Both the position numbers and the translations under genes were made by a program. The notes under the pieces were generated by a model. That model did no database searches, was not told the origin of the DNA, and saw only the letters and a list, made by a program, of their open reading frames with translations. DNA of 64,000 nucleotides from positions 1 to 64,000 of the forward strand of contig NZ_CAMDCK010000014.1 in the NCBI RefSeq assembly GCF_945890115.1, read 5' to 3'. This DNA is from Sphingorhabdus sp. EL138 (lineage in GTDB: Bacteria > Pseudomonadota > Alphaproteobacteria > Sphingomonadales > Sphingomonadaceae). Shown piece by piece: positions 38,601-46,585 of the stretch. The number at the start of each line of letters is the position of its first letter. Positions within the stretch are counted from its first letter, which is position 1.

Positions 38601-40229
38601 ATGTATAAATATGACAATTATGACCAAGCGATGGTGGACGCGCGCGTCGCCGAATTTCGTGACCAAATAACCCGCCGCATTGCCGGGGACATGACGGAAG
38701 ATCAGTTCAAACCCCTGCGGTTGATGAACGGCCTTTATCTCCAATTACATGCCTATATGCTGCGCGTTGCCATTCCTTATGGCACGCTCGATTCACGGCA
38801 AATGCGGATGCTGGCGCATATCGCGCGCAAATATGACCGCGATTATGGCCATTTCACCACGCGCCAGAATATTCAGTATAATTGGATCAAGCTGGAGGAT
38901 TGTGCCGATATCCTAGAAGAGCTGGCCACGGTCGAAATGCATGCCATTCAAACGAGCGGCAATTGCATCCGCAACATTTCGTCTGACCAATATGCAGGCG
39001 CTGCGGCTGACGAGGTCACGGACCCGCGCCCTTGGGCCGAATTGTTGCGCCAATGGTCCACCTTCCATCCGGAATTCAGCTACCTACCGCGTAAGTTCAA
39101 AATTGCGGTGATTGCGTCGTCCGAGGACCGCGCAGCCATGCGTTTACACGACATCGGGCTTGAGCTGATCCGCCAAGATGGCGAATTGGGCGCGCGGGTC
39201 TTTGTCGGCGGCGGCATGGGCCGCACGCCGATGATTGCGCCCGAAATCAATCCCTTTGTAAAAGCGGACGATCTGCTGAGTTATTTGGAGGCGTGCCTGC
39301 GCGTGTACAACCGCTACGGACGGCGGGACAATATCTACAAAGCGCGGATCAAGATCCTCATCCATGAAATCGGCGCGGACGCATATCGCCGTCAGGTCGC
39401 AGAAGAATTCGCGCATGTGAAAACATTGGGGATCGACCCGCCTTTGGCCGAGCTGGAACGAATTAGCGCCTTTTTTGCCCCGCCGGCTTATGATGCCGCA
39501 AATGTAGAACCGGACCGCAATGATCCTGATTTTGCCCTGTGGCTTGACCAAAATGTAAAGCCGCACAAGCAAGCGGGTTACGCCATCGTCAACATCAGCC
39601 TGAAGCCTATTGGCGGCATTCCGGGCGACGCGACATCCACGCAAATTGATGTCATGGCTGACCTCGCGGAAAAATATAGCTTTGACGAATTGCGCGTCAC
39701 CCATGCACAGAATATCGTCCTGCCTTATGTGGCAAAGCGTGACCTTTATTCCGTGTGGCAAGCGTTGCGTGAGGCCGAATTGGCCGACGCCAATCTTGAC
39801 CTGATCAGCGATATCATCGCCTGCCCCGGCCTTGATTATTGTAGCCTTGCTAATGCCCGTTCGATCCCCGTCGCACAGAAAATTGCGACACGTTTTGCCG
39901 ACATGGACCGGCAGCGCGATTTGGGCGAGTTGAAGCTTAAAATTTCGGGCTGCATCAATGCCTGCGGACATCATCATGCAGGGCATATCGGCATATTGGG
40001 CGTCGATAAAAAAGGCGTGGAAAATTACCAGCTAACCTTTGGCGGCTCTGGCGCGGAAGACGTCAGCATCGGAAAAATCATTGGCCCCGGCTTTGACGAA
40101 GACGGCGTTGTCGACGCGGTGGAAAAAGCGACAGAGGTCTACAAAGCATTGCGGGAGGGCGATGAACGTTTCGTCGATACCTATCGCCGTGTCGGCCTCG
40201 AACCGTTTAAGGAGGCGATTTATGGTTGA
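38601..40229 (+). CDS. cysI: Sulfite (or nitrite) reductase, ferredoxin-type siroheme subunit
   Basis: A 542-residue siroheme/[4Fe-4S] reductase. The ferrodoxin-reductase-like half domains alternate with catalytic domains, and the cluster ligands are CPGLDYC (Cys-x5-Cys) and GCINACGHHH (Cys-x3-Cys). The operon context (cobA upstream, cysH downstream) points to sulfite as substrate; nitrite reductases of this size look similar. It overlaps the DUF934 gene by 8 bp. Confidence 0.93.
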   Translation: MYKYDNYDQAMVDARVAEFRDQITRRIAGDMTEDQFKPLRLMNGLYLQLHAYMLRVAIPYGTLDSRQMRMLAHIARKYDRDYGHFTTRQNIQYNWIKLEDCADILEELATVEMHAIQTSGNCIRNISSDQYAGAAADEVTDPRPWAELLRQWSTFHPEFSYLPRKFKIAVIASSEDRAAMRLHDIGLELIRQDGELGARVFVGGGMGRTPMIAPEINPFVKADDLLSYLEACLRVYNRYGRRDNIYKARIKILIHEIGADAYRRQVAEEFAHVKTLGIDPPLAELERISAFFAPPAYDAANVEPDRNDPDFALWLDQNVKPHKQAGYAIVNISLKPIGGIPGDATSTQIDVMADLAEKYSFDELRVTHAQNIVLPYVAKRDLYSVWQALREAELADANLDLISDIIACPGLDYCSLANARSIPVAQKIATRFADMDRQRDLGELKLKISGCINACGHHHAGHIGILGVDKKGVENYQLTFGGSGAEDVSIGKIIGPGFDEDGVVDAVEKATEVYKALREGDERFVDTYRRVGLEPFKEAIYG

Positions 40230-40644
40230 GTTTCGTTATCGCACCGACGAAGTCACCGAACAGCCCTCGGTCACGCTGGATGCGTTTCTGGACCAGTCCA
40301 ACGCGACCGCTGTTCGGTTGGAACCCGACGATGATGCACGGGCTTTAATCCCTTTCCTTGACCGGCTGACGCTGATCGAAGTGGCCTTCCCCAAATTTCG
40401 CGATGGCAGGGGCTATAGCGCCGCACGCATATTGCGGGAGGCTGGATATCAAGGCGAGTTGCGCGCGCAAGGTGACGTTTTGGTTGACCAGATTGCGTAT
40501 ATGCGCCGCTGCGGCTTTGACAGCTTCGCCCCCGAAGCTTCGTTAAATCCGGACGCGGTGGCACGAGCGCTCGCACATTATGACCATGCCTATCAAGGGG
40601 CCGCCGATAGCGTCGTGCCTATTTGGAAGCTACGGCATGGGTAG
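40222..40644 (+). CDS. DUF934 family protein
   Basis: A 140-residue protein with no signal or membrane segment. The C-terminal part DQIAYMRRCGFDSFAP is the conserved DUF934 signature. The gene has an AAGGAGG site inside cysI and overlaps it by eight bases. DUF934 always travels with cysI/cysH in alpha- and betaproteobacteria, so it is presumably an assembly factor or partner of sulfite reductase. Its end overlaps cysH by eight bases. Confidence 0.85.
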   Translation: MVEFRYRTDEVTEQPSVTLDAFLDQSNATAVRLEPDDDARALIPFLDRLTLIEVAFPKFRDGRGYSAARILREAGYQGELRAQGDVLVDQIAYMRRCGFDSFAPEASLNPDAVARALAHYDHAYQGAADSVVPIWKLRHG

Positions 40645-41407
40645 CAAGGTCCGCATCGCCGATCGTATCAACACCGTCCCGCGTTATACAGACGGCGACG
40701 CGGTTCGCCTGAATAACATGTTCCGGGGCCGCGATACATTTGAGATGCTGACCATCTTGCTGCGCGAGAATATGTTGGGCGATGCGGCTGTGGTCTCTAG
40801 CTTCGGCGCGGAAAGCGCGGTTTTGCTCCACCTCATCGCAAGCATCGATCCAACGATACCCGTCTTGTTTTTGGACACGGGCAAGCATTTTCCGGAGACG
40901 ATACAGTATCGGGAAGAGCTCCGGTCCAAGCTCGGTTTGTTAGATTTACGTATCCTGACCCCCGACCCAATTTTGCTCCAGCAAAAAGACGAAACGGGCC
41001 TGCGTTGGTCCTATGACCCTGATGGTTGCTGCGAAATCCGCAAAGTGCAGCCGCTAAATGCCGCTTTGGCTGGCTTTGATGCACAGTTTACGGGGCGCAA
41101 AGCGTTTCAATCGTCCACGCGCCGCGCCTTGCCGCGGTTTGAAATCGAAAATGGCCGTTTGAAGATTAATCCGCTCGCCGATTGGGACCACGCCAAAATC
41201 GACGCTTATATGGCCCAGCATGCTTTGCCTGCGCATCCCTTAGTGGAACTGGGCTATCCCTCAATTGGCTGCTCCCCCTGCACCACTAAAGTTGCGCCAG
41301 GCGAAGACCCGCGCTCGGGTCGTTGGAAGGGCTGGGACAAGGTGGAATGTGGCATACACAATGCCGTGACGCCAATTGGAGATGGCGCAGACGACCCTAT
41401 TTTTTGA
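40637..41407 (+). CDS. cysH: Assimilatory APS/PAPS reductase with [4Fe-4S] cluster
   Basis: A 256-residue reductase of the adenylylsulfate family. It has the SSFGAES P-loop-like motif (residues 54-60), the catalytic ECGIH (Cys238), and the four cluster cysteines Cys131, Cys132 (CCEIRK), Cys212 and Cys215 (CSPC). The CC...CxxC set marks APS reductases; PAPS-only enzymes lack it. It converts APS to sulfite for CysI. ATG at 40637 overlaps the DUF934 gene by eight bases; the earlier ATGs are inside that gene. No cysD/cysN in the window. Confidence 0.95.
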   Translation: MGSKVRIADRINTVPRYTDGDAVRLNNMFRGRDTFEMLTILLRENMLGDAAVVSSFGAESAVLLHLIASIDPTIPVLFLDTGKHFPETIQYREELRSKLGLLDLRILTPDPILLQQKDETGLRWSYDPDGCCEIRKVQPLNAALAGFDAQFTGRKAFQSSTRRALPRFEIENGRLKINPLADWDHAKIDAYMAQHALPAHPLVELGYPSIGCSPCTTKVAPGEDPRSGRWKGWDKVECGIHNAVTPIGDGADDPIF

Positions 41408-41417
41408 GGACTTGCAA

Positions 41418-41463
41418 CGCACCCCATGCGTCATCCTGAACGCACCCCATTCGTCATCCTGAA
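41418..41463 (+). repeat. 23-bp tandem repeat after cysH
   Basis: 41418-41440 and 41441-41463 are direct copies (22 of 23 identical; core CACCCCAT.CGTCATCCTGAA). The second copy runs into the hairpin at 41452-41480, so a type 2 palindrome half was duplicated here. Confidence 0.85.
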
Positions 41464-41480
41464 ACAAGTGCAGGATGACG
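41452..41480. terminator. Palindromic hairpin between convergent cysH and thioesterase genes
   Basis: CGTCATCCTG (41452-41461) and CAGGATGACG (41471-41480) form a perfect 10-bp stem with a 9-base loop. It lies between two convergent genes and could stop transcription from both sides, though no U-run follows. The sequence is a type 2 REP relative. Confidence 0.5.
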
Positions 41481-41529
41481 GGGCTTTGGCAACACATGTC
41501 AGCCAAAACGCCGCGCGGCCAATCCAGAA

Positions 41530-41931
41530 TCAATCCCTGCTGAAAAAATACGCCTGCACATCGGCGGCAATCCGCGCAGGCCGCAGTGTTTTTGCATCAA
41601 CGCAGCACCAGCTCGACTTCACCTCGGCAAGAACGTCCTCGCCACGCTTAATCACCGTTTCGTAAAATGACCGCGCGCCATGCACCTTTTCAAGCACCAC
41701 CGATGCAATCACCTCATCATCAAGAAATGCTGGTTTGCGGTATGTAATCTCATGCTTAAGCGCGACCCAAAGATATTTCGCCGCCGTTTCTGGCGGGGCA
41801 AGCTTGTTCCAATGCGCCAGAACCGCCTCTTGCACCCAGGTCAAATAACATGCGTTGTTCACATGCCCCATGAAGTCGATGTCAGCAGGCACAACGCCTA
41901 TGCGGTGAAGATGAGAGAGAGCGAATGTCAT
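41530..41931 (-). CDS. Acyl-CoA thioesterase-like protein (hotdog fold, 4HBT family)
   Basis: A 133-residue hotdog protein. It has VVPADIDFMGHVNNACYLTWVQEA (split), the family's Asp/Glu-type active site region with HVNN, and the KHEITYRKPAFLDD strand. 4HBT enzymes hydrolyse 4-hydroxybenzoyl-CoA or other acyl-CoAs; the substrate here is unknown. The start MTFALSH at 41931 fits the family; longer frames upstream read non-homologous sequence. Convergent to cysH. Confidence 0.88.
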   Translation of the reverse strand: MTFALSHLHRIGVVPADIDFMGHVNNACYLTWVQEAVLAHWNKLAPPETAAKYLWVALKHEITYRKPAFLDDEVIASVVLEKVHGARSFYETVIKRGEDVLAEVKSSWCCVDAKTLRPARIAADVQAYFFSRD

Positions 41932-42090
41932 TATATCTTCATTATAAGCGATTATACAGGGAGATACAGCCCTATTGCGGTGAAACGATGCATAAATGCT
42001 GGCGGTTACGGACAATGCTACAGATTTTTTATTTCTGCAGAAACTGCTTGGTCGCGACATGAACTTGCAGCACCCGTTTCTGTATCCCAC

Positions 42091-42441
42091 ATGACACATA
42101 TGCACCGCTCGAAACGAAAAAACTGGGGCGACATCCCTGCCTATCGCTGGTCGATGGTCGTTTTGGGTTGGGTGCTGATCGTTGCGGCGCCTTTGGTCAG
42201 CTGGCTTCCAGGCCCAGGCGGAATAGCGCAGTTCATCATAGGACTCGGCGTGGTCCTTAAACATTCGCTTTGGGCAAAGAAACGATATTCGCGGCTTTCC
42301 AAGCAACATCCCGAATATGCCCGCTGGGCAAATTGGGCACTGCGGCGCAACAAGGTCAAAGGCCGCCCGCCATTTCCCGACATCAAACGCGACATCTTGT
42401 ACCTGTTCCGGCGCGACGACATCGAAATGAAAATGCCCTGA
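42091..42441 (+). CDS. PGPGW-type small transmembrane protein
   Basis: A 116-residue protein with two membrane segments: about residues 21-40 (MVVLGWVLIVAAPLVSW), the PGPGG motif (residues 42-46), and about 47-60 (IAQFIIGLGVVLKHSLW). A basic C-terminal tail follows. The motif defines a family of unknown function found in many proteobacteria. An internal ATG (42100) is an alternative start. It is divergent from the thioesterase, with 159 bp between. Confidence 0.8.
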   Translation: MTHMHRSKRKNWGDIPAYRWSMVVLGWVLIVAAPLVSWLPGPGGIAQFIIGLGVVLKHSLWAKKRYSRLSKQHPEYARWANWALRRNKVKGRPPFPDIKRDILYLFRRDDIEMKMP

Positions 42442-42447
42442 CTTGTA

Positions 42448-42476
42448 TTGACTTTTCGCCATGCCAATCGTAACGG
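42448..42476 (+). promoter_or_regulatory. Candidate promoter of rpmH
   Basis: TTGACT (42448-42453), 17 bases, then TAACGG (42471-42476) resembles a sigma-70 promoter 81 bp upstream of the rpmH ATG, directly after the PGPGW gene. Confidence 0.4.
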
Positions 42477-42492
42477 CCACTGCAACAGAAAG

Positions 42493-42527
42493 GGTCGCTG
42501 CGCAGATTCGGCGACCATTTTCATTTT
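42493..42527 (+). terminator. Terminator-like hairpin in the rpmH leader
   Basis: GGTCGC (42493-42498) and GCGACC (42511-42516) form a 6-bp stem, followed by ATTTTCATTTT. It lies between the likely rpmH promoter and rpmH, so it could attenuate rpmH transcription or end the PGPGW transcript. Confidence 0.35.
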
Positions 42528-42556
42528 AAGACGCAAAAAATTTAAGGATTACAGTC

Positions 42557-42691
42557 ATGAAGCGCACTTTTCAGCCGAGCAATCTCGTGCGTGCCCGTCG
42601 CCACGGTTTTCGTCTCCGCATGTCAACCGCTGCGGGCCGCAACATCCTGAACGCCCGTCGCGCACGCGGCCGCAAGAAGCTGTCGGCTTAA
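42557..42691 (+). CDS. rpmH: 50S ribosomal protein L34
   Basis: A 44-residue protein, [19 protein letters not shown] at its start and [11 protein letters not shown] at its end, which is L34 in full. It binds 23S rRNA in the large subunit. The ATG follows an AAGGATT site. It precedes rnpA by 23 bp, the conserved start of the rpmH-rnpA-yidD-yidC cluster. Confidence 0.99.
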   Translation: MKRTFQPSNLVRARRHGFRLRMSTAAGRNILNARRARGRKKLSA

Positions 42692-42714
42692 TAAGCGAGC
42701 AGGCGGACCGCGAC

Positions 42715-43050
42715 ATGCGCGGTTATAGCGTCATCACAAAAAGGTCAGACTTTCTGACTGCCAACCGGGGGAAGCGATATGCAACTCCCGGTTTTGTTTT
42801 GCTTGTGAAAGACAGGCAGGACGAAACCGCCGAGATTCGGTTGGGCATTACCATCACCAAGAAAGTGGGCAACGCCGTCATCCGCAACCGCATGCGTCGC
42901 CGCTTTCGCGCCTTAGCGCAGGAAATGCTGGCGGACAAAGGCAAGGCAGGCGCGGATCATATCCTGATTGGCCGCGACAGCGGCATCGAACGGGACTTTG
43001 ACGCATTGCGCAGCGACATGGTCAAGGCGTTGGGGAAGTTATGCGGCTGA
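42715..43050 (+). CDS. rnpA: Ribonuclease P protein component
   Basis: A 111-residue basic protein. The RNR-type motif is AVIRNRMRRRFRA, following LGITITKKVG. It aids the RNase P RNA in removing 5' leaders of tRNAs. ATG at 42715 with a GGCGGA site; no in-frame ATG between it and the rpmH stop. A palindromic element separates it from yidD. Confidence 0.95.
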   Translation: MRGYSVITKRSDFLTANRGKRYATPGFVLLVKDRQDETAEIRLGITITKKVGNAVIRNRMRRRFRALAQEMLADKGKAGADHILIGRDSGIERDFDALRSDMVKALGKLCG

Positions 43051-43066
43051 CGAACAATAACCCGAA

Positions 43067-43196
43067 TCCTCCCCATCGACTTGCGATGGGGAGGTGGCAC
43101 GCCAACGGCGTGACGGAGGGGTCTTCAAGCATAGAGGCCCCTCCACCCTTCGCTGCGCGAACGGTCCCCCTCCCCATCGCAAGTCGATGGTGAGGA
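43067..43196. repeat. 130-bp palindromic (MITE-like) element between rnpA and yidD
   Basis: Arms 43067-43094 and 43169-43196 are reverse complements at 27 of 28 positions (core TCCCCATCGCAAGTCGATGG). The middle holds a second pair, GGAGGGGTCTT and AGAGGCCCCTCC. The element fills nearly the whole gap and ends seven bases before the yidD ATG. Confidence 0.92.
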
Positions 43197-43203
43197 TAAA
43201 AAG

Positions 43204-43416
43204 ATGCTAGCGCGCCTCTTCATCCTAATCGCACGGGCCTGGCAAATCGGCCCATCGCGCATTTTGCCGCCGACGTGCCGTTACAGCCCAAGCTGTTCGG
43301 CTTATGCGATTAATGCGCTGCAAAAATATGGCGCAATTAAGGGTGGCTGGCTGGCCATCAAACGGCTATTGCGCTGCCAACCTTGGGGTGGGCACGGACA
43401 TGATCCCGTGCCATGA
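43204..43416 (+). CDS. yidD: Membrane protein insertion efficiency factor YidD
   Basis: A 70-residue protein with the YidD signature PPTCRYSPSCSAYAINAL and RLLRCQPWGGHGHDPVP. It helps YidC in membrane protein insertion at the inner membrane. The leader is formed by the end of the palindromic element, with a GAGGATAAAAAG stretch. Confidence 0.96.
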   Translation: MLARLFILIARAWQIGPSRILPPTCRYSPSCSAYAINALQKYGAIKGGWLAIKRLLRCQPWGGHGHDPVP

Positions 43417-43450
43417 CGCTCAACTTACGGATTAACGGGGAATTTTAGAC

Positions 43451-45223
43451 GTGGACGATAAACGCAACCTGATATTTGCAGTATTGCTGACGGGCCTCAT
43501 CCTGTTCGGCTGGCCTTATGTCGCCAGCTATTTCTTCCCCACACCAGCGCCCGTCGCCAGCACAGCATCATCCGCCGCCAACCCCGCAGGCGCGGCAACC
43601 TCTGATGTGTCTGTCGAAGCTGCACCTGCCAAGGCGCAGGCCGTTCCACTGGGCAATGCGCTGCAATCTTCGGCGCGAATCATGGTCGAAACACCAAAGC
43701 TGAAGGGCTCAATCAATCTTGAGGGCGCGAAAATCGACGACCTCGTGTTGCTGACCCACCGCACAGAGCTGGCCAAGGATTCGGCTCCGGTTCGCCTTTT
43801 CGCGCCATCTGGCACCAAAAACGCCTATTTCGCGCGCTTTGGCTGGGCCGGTACGGGCATCATAGCGCCAGACGACAAGACCGTGTGGACACCCAGCGGC
43901 AACAAGCTGACGCCGTCTACGCCTGTGACCTTAAGCTGGACCAATGGGCAAAGTCAGAAGTTTGAAATCGCATTGTCGATTGACGACAATTTCATGATCA
44001 CGGCAAAGCAGCGTTTCACCAATGGAGGCACGGCCCCTGCCGAAATCGCCAATTTCGCGTTGCTCAGCCGCACAGGCAAGCCCGCCGACGCAACGTCAGG
44101 CGGCTCCATATTCACGCATATCCATATCGGCCCCATGGGCGTTTTCGATGACAAGCCCAATTATGACTGGGGCTATGTCGATGTTGCCGAAAACAAAGGC
44201 GAAGCATCGTTTACCAGCACGGGCGGCTGGCTTGGTTTCACCGACAAATATTGGCTCGGCGCGGTGATTCCGGATCAGAAAACGCCAGTATCGGCCAAGT
44301 TCCGCGCAAGCGGCGACGTCTATCAGGCACAGGTAATCCCAACGCGTTATACCAGCGTTGCCGCAGGCGCGGCATATGACAGCAATTCACGTCTGTTTGC
44401 CGGCGCCAAGGAAATGGCTGTCCTCGCCGCTTATTCGCAAGATTTGGGTATTCCCTATTTGGACTATGCCATTGACTGGGGTTGGTTCTGGTTCATCGCC
44501 ATTCCGTTCTTCTGGATTCTCCATTGGCTGTTTGGCGTATTCGGTAACTTCGGCCTTGCGATCATTGGGCTGACCATCATTGTCCGGTTGTTCATGTATC
44601 CGGTCGCGCAAAAACAATTTGCGTCCATGGCGCAGATGCGTGCGGTGCAGCCTAAGTTGAAGGCGCTGCAAGAACGCTGGAAAGACGACAAGCCGCGTCT
44701 GCAGCAGGAAATGATGACTTTGTACAAGGAAGAGAAAGTAAACCCGCTCGCGGGCTGCCTGCCGGTTGTGCTTCAAATTCCAATCTTCTTTGCGCTGTAT
44801 AAGATACTCTTGCTGTCGATTGAAATGCGTCATCAGCCCTTTGTCTTGTGGCTTCAGGATTTGTCCGCACCCGATCCTTCGGCGCAGTTGCTGTTCAATC
44901 TGCTGGGCACTGGCATCACCCTGCCAGCCTTCATCGCCATCGGTGTTCTGCCGATCCTGCTTGGCGTGACGATGTGGCTGATGCAGAAGCTTAATCCGCA
45001 GCCGATGGACGAAGTGCAAAAGCAGGTTTTTGCCGTCATGCCATGGTTCCTGATGTTCATCATGGCCCCATTTGCCGCTGGTCTTCAGTTGTATTGGGTG
45101 ATGTCGAACCTCGTGTCGATTGCCCAGCAAAAATGGCTATATTCGCGCCACCCAGTGTTGCGCGAACAAATGGCGCGCGACGCCGACGAAAAGGCGCAGG
45201 CGAAGGCGAACGCAAAGGCGTGA
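43451..45223 (+). CDS. yidC: Membrane protein insertase YidC
   Basis: A 590-residue inner-membrane insertase, GTG start. An N-terminal membrane helix (about residues 7-26), a large periplasmic domain with Ala/Pro-rich linker, then the conserved five-helix insertase core beginning near residue 350 (WFWFIAIPFFWILHW), with RLFMYPVAQKQF and the C-terminal helices. It inserts membrane proteins alone or with SecYEG. Normal length. engB overlaps its stop by four bases. Confidence 0.98.
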   Translation: MDDKRNLIFAVLLTGLILFGWPYVASYFFPTPAPVASTASSAANPAGAATSDVSVEAAPAKAQAVPLGNALQSSARIMVETPKLKGSINLEGAKIDDLVLLTHRTELAKDSAPVRLFAPSGTKNAYFARFGWAGTGIIAPDDKTVWTPSGNKLTPSTPVTLSWTNGQSQKFEIALSIDDNFMITAKQRFTNGGTAPAEIANFALLSRTGKPADATSGGSIFTHIHIGPMGVFDDKPNYDWGYVDVAENKGEASFTSTGGWLGFTDKYWLGAVIPDQKTPVSAKFRASGDVYQAQVIPTRYTSVAAGAAYDSNSRLFAGAKEMAVLAAYSQDLGIPYLDYAIDWGWFWFIAIPFFWILHWLFGVFGNFGLAIIGLTIIVRLFMYPVAQKQFASMAQMRAVQPKLKALQERWKDDKPRLQQEMMTLYKEEKVNPLAGCLPVVLQIPIFFALYKILLLSIEMRHQPFVLWLQDLSAPDPSAQLLFNLLGTGITLPAFIAIGVLPILLGVTMWLMQKLNPQPMDEVQKQVFAVMPWFLMFIMAPFAAGLQLYWVMSNLVSIAQQKWLYSRHPVLREQMARDADEKAQAKANAKA

Positions 45224-45840
45224 CCGAAACGACGACCAAAATCTTTTCAGGGCCAATCAGCTTCCTGAAATCTGCGCCGAAACTTGAATTTCTGCCCGAA
45301 CCAACGGTGCCAGAAATCGCGTTTGCGGGTCGGTCTAATGTCGGCAAGTCCAGCCTGATCAACGCGCTCGTCAACCGCAACAATCTGGCGCGCGCCTCAA
45401 ATACGCCGGGCCGCACACAGGAATTGAACTTCTTTGATGTGGGCGACCCTGCCGTATTTCGGATCGTCGATATGCCGGGCTATGGATATGCCAAAGCACC
45501 GATCAAGACCGTGCAGCAATGGCGGTACCTGATTAATGATTATCTGCGTGGCCGCGTGGTGTTGAAACGTGTCTTCGTCCTGATCGATAGTCGCCACGGC
45601 ATTAAGGAGGTCGATCATGACATCATGTCGATGCTCGATAGCGCCGCGATCAGTTACCGTATCGTGCTGACCAAGACCGACAAGATCAAGGCCAGCGACT
45701 TAGCCGCGGTTGAAACCGATACGATGGCAAAGCTGCGTAAGCATGTTGCGGCGTATCCTGACCTATCGGTGACCTCCGCCGAAAAACGCGGCGGGATTGA
45801 GGAACTGCGCACGGCGGTGTTGGAAGCCGTGGCGTCTTAG
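45220..45840 (+). CDS. engB: Ribosome biogenesis GTP-binding protein EngB (YsxC/YihA)
   Basis: A 206-residue small GTPase. The G1 motif is GRSNVGKS (residues 37-44), with DMPGYG (G3) and TKTDK (G4). It assists assembly of the 50S subunit. GTG start within the yidC stop (GTGA). The longer frames run inside yidC. yidC-engB order is conserved in alphaproteobacteria. Confidence 0.96.
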   Translation: MTETTTKIFSGPISFLKSAPKLEFLPEPTVPEIAFAGRSNVGKSSLINALVNRNNLARASNTPGRTQELNFFDVGDPAVFRIVDMPGYGYAKAPIKTVQQWRYLINDYLRGRVVLKRVFVLIDSRHGIKEVDHDIMSMLDSAAISYRIVLTKTDKIKASDLAAVETDTMAKLRKHVAAYPDLSVTSAEKRGGIEELRTAVLEAVAS

Positions 45841-45897
45841 GCGACATTTGCGCAGGCTTTGCTTTTCTGCCCCTCGACACAATCACAAACAGCCGCC

Positions 45898-46578
45898 ATG
45901 AATAAGCGCATGACCTTGAAACTGATCATTGGCAACAAAGCCTATTCAAGCTGGTCGCTGCGCGGCTGGCTCGCGGCGAAACAATCCGGCCTGCATTTTG
46001 AAGAGGTCATTGTTCCTTTATTTGACCAGAACTGGGACGAGCGCAAACGCGCGGCAGACCTTGCGCCATCGTCGGGCAAGGTGCCCATTTTGTGGGATGG
46101 AGAGGCGGTGGTCTGGGACAGCCTTGCGATCATCGATTATCTCGCCGACAAGGTCGGGCGTGACCGTTATTGGCCCAAGGACGCAGTCGCGCGCGGCATG
46201 GCGCGTTCCATGGCTGCGGAAATGCATGCGGGTTATTTGTCCTTACGCCGCGAATGCCCGATGAACACGCGCAGGACGGTTACCGATGTAACACTGTCCG
46301 AAGAAACCCGCGCCGATGCTGTCCGCATATTGCAAAACTGGGCAGAGGCACGTTCGCGCTTTGGCAAGGAAGGGCCATATCTGTTCGGCACCTTCAGCGC
46401 GGCCGACATCATGCTTGCACCCGTGGTCACGCGCTTTGTGACGTACGGCTTTACGCTTCCCGGCTTTGCCCAGGCCTATGCCGACGCCATCCTGACGCAT
46501 CCATGGATGGAACAATATTATGCCGCCGCAGCGCAAGAGCCATGGACGATAGACCGCATCGAGAGTGCTTTTACTTAA
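45898..46578 (+). CDS. Glutathione S-transferase family protein
   Basis: A 226-residue GST. The N-terminal thioredoxin-fold domain holds NKAYSSWSLRGWLA (active-site Ser region) and SGKVPILWDGEAVVWDSLAI (the cis-Pro and Ser-Asp glutathione-binding part, split). The C-terminal helical domain follows. Substrate unknown. Starts at 45898 (MNKRMTLK) or 45910; neither has a strong ribosome site. It ends seven bases from the convergent aroC. Confidence 0.9.
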   Translation: MNKRMTLKLIIGNKAYSSWSLRGWLAAKQSGLHFEEVIVPLFDQNWDERKRAADLAPSSGKVPILWDGEAVVWDSLAIIDYLADKVGRDRYWPKDAVARGMARSMAAEMHAGYLSLRRECPMNTRRTVTDVTLSEETRADAVRILQNWAEARSRFGKEGPYLFGTFSAADIMLAPVVTRFVTYGFTLPGFAQAYADAILTHPWMEQYYAAAAQEPWTIDRIESAFT

Positions 46579-46585
46579 TCCACCT

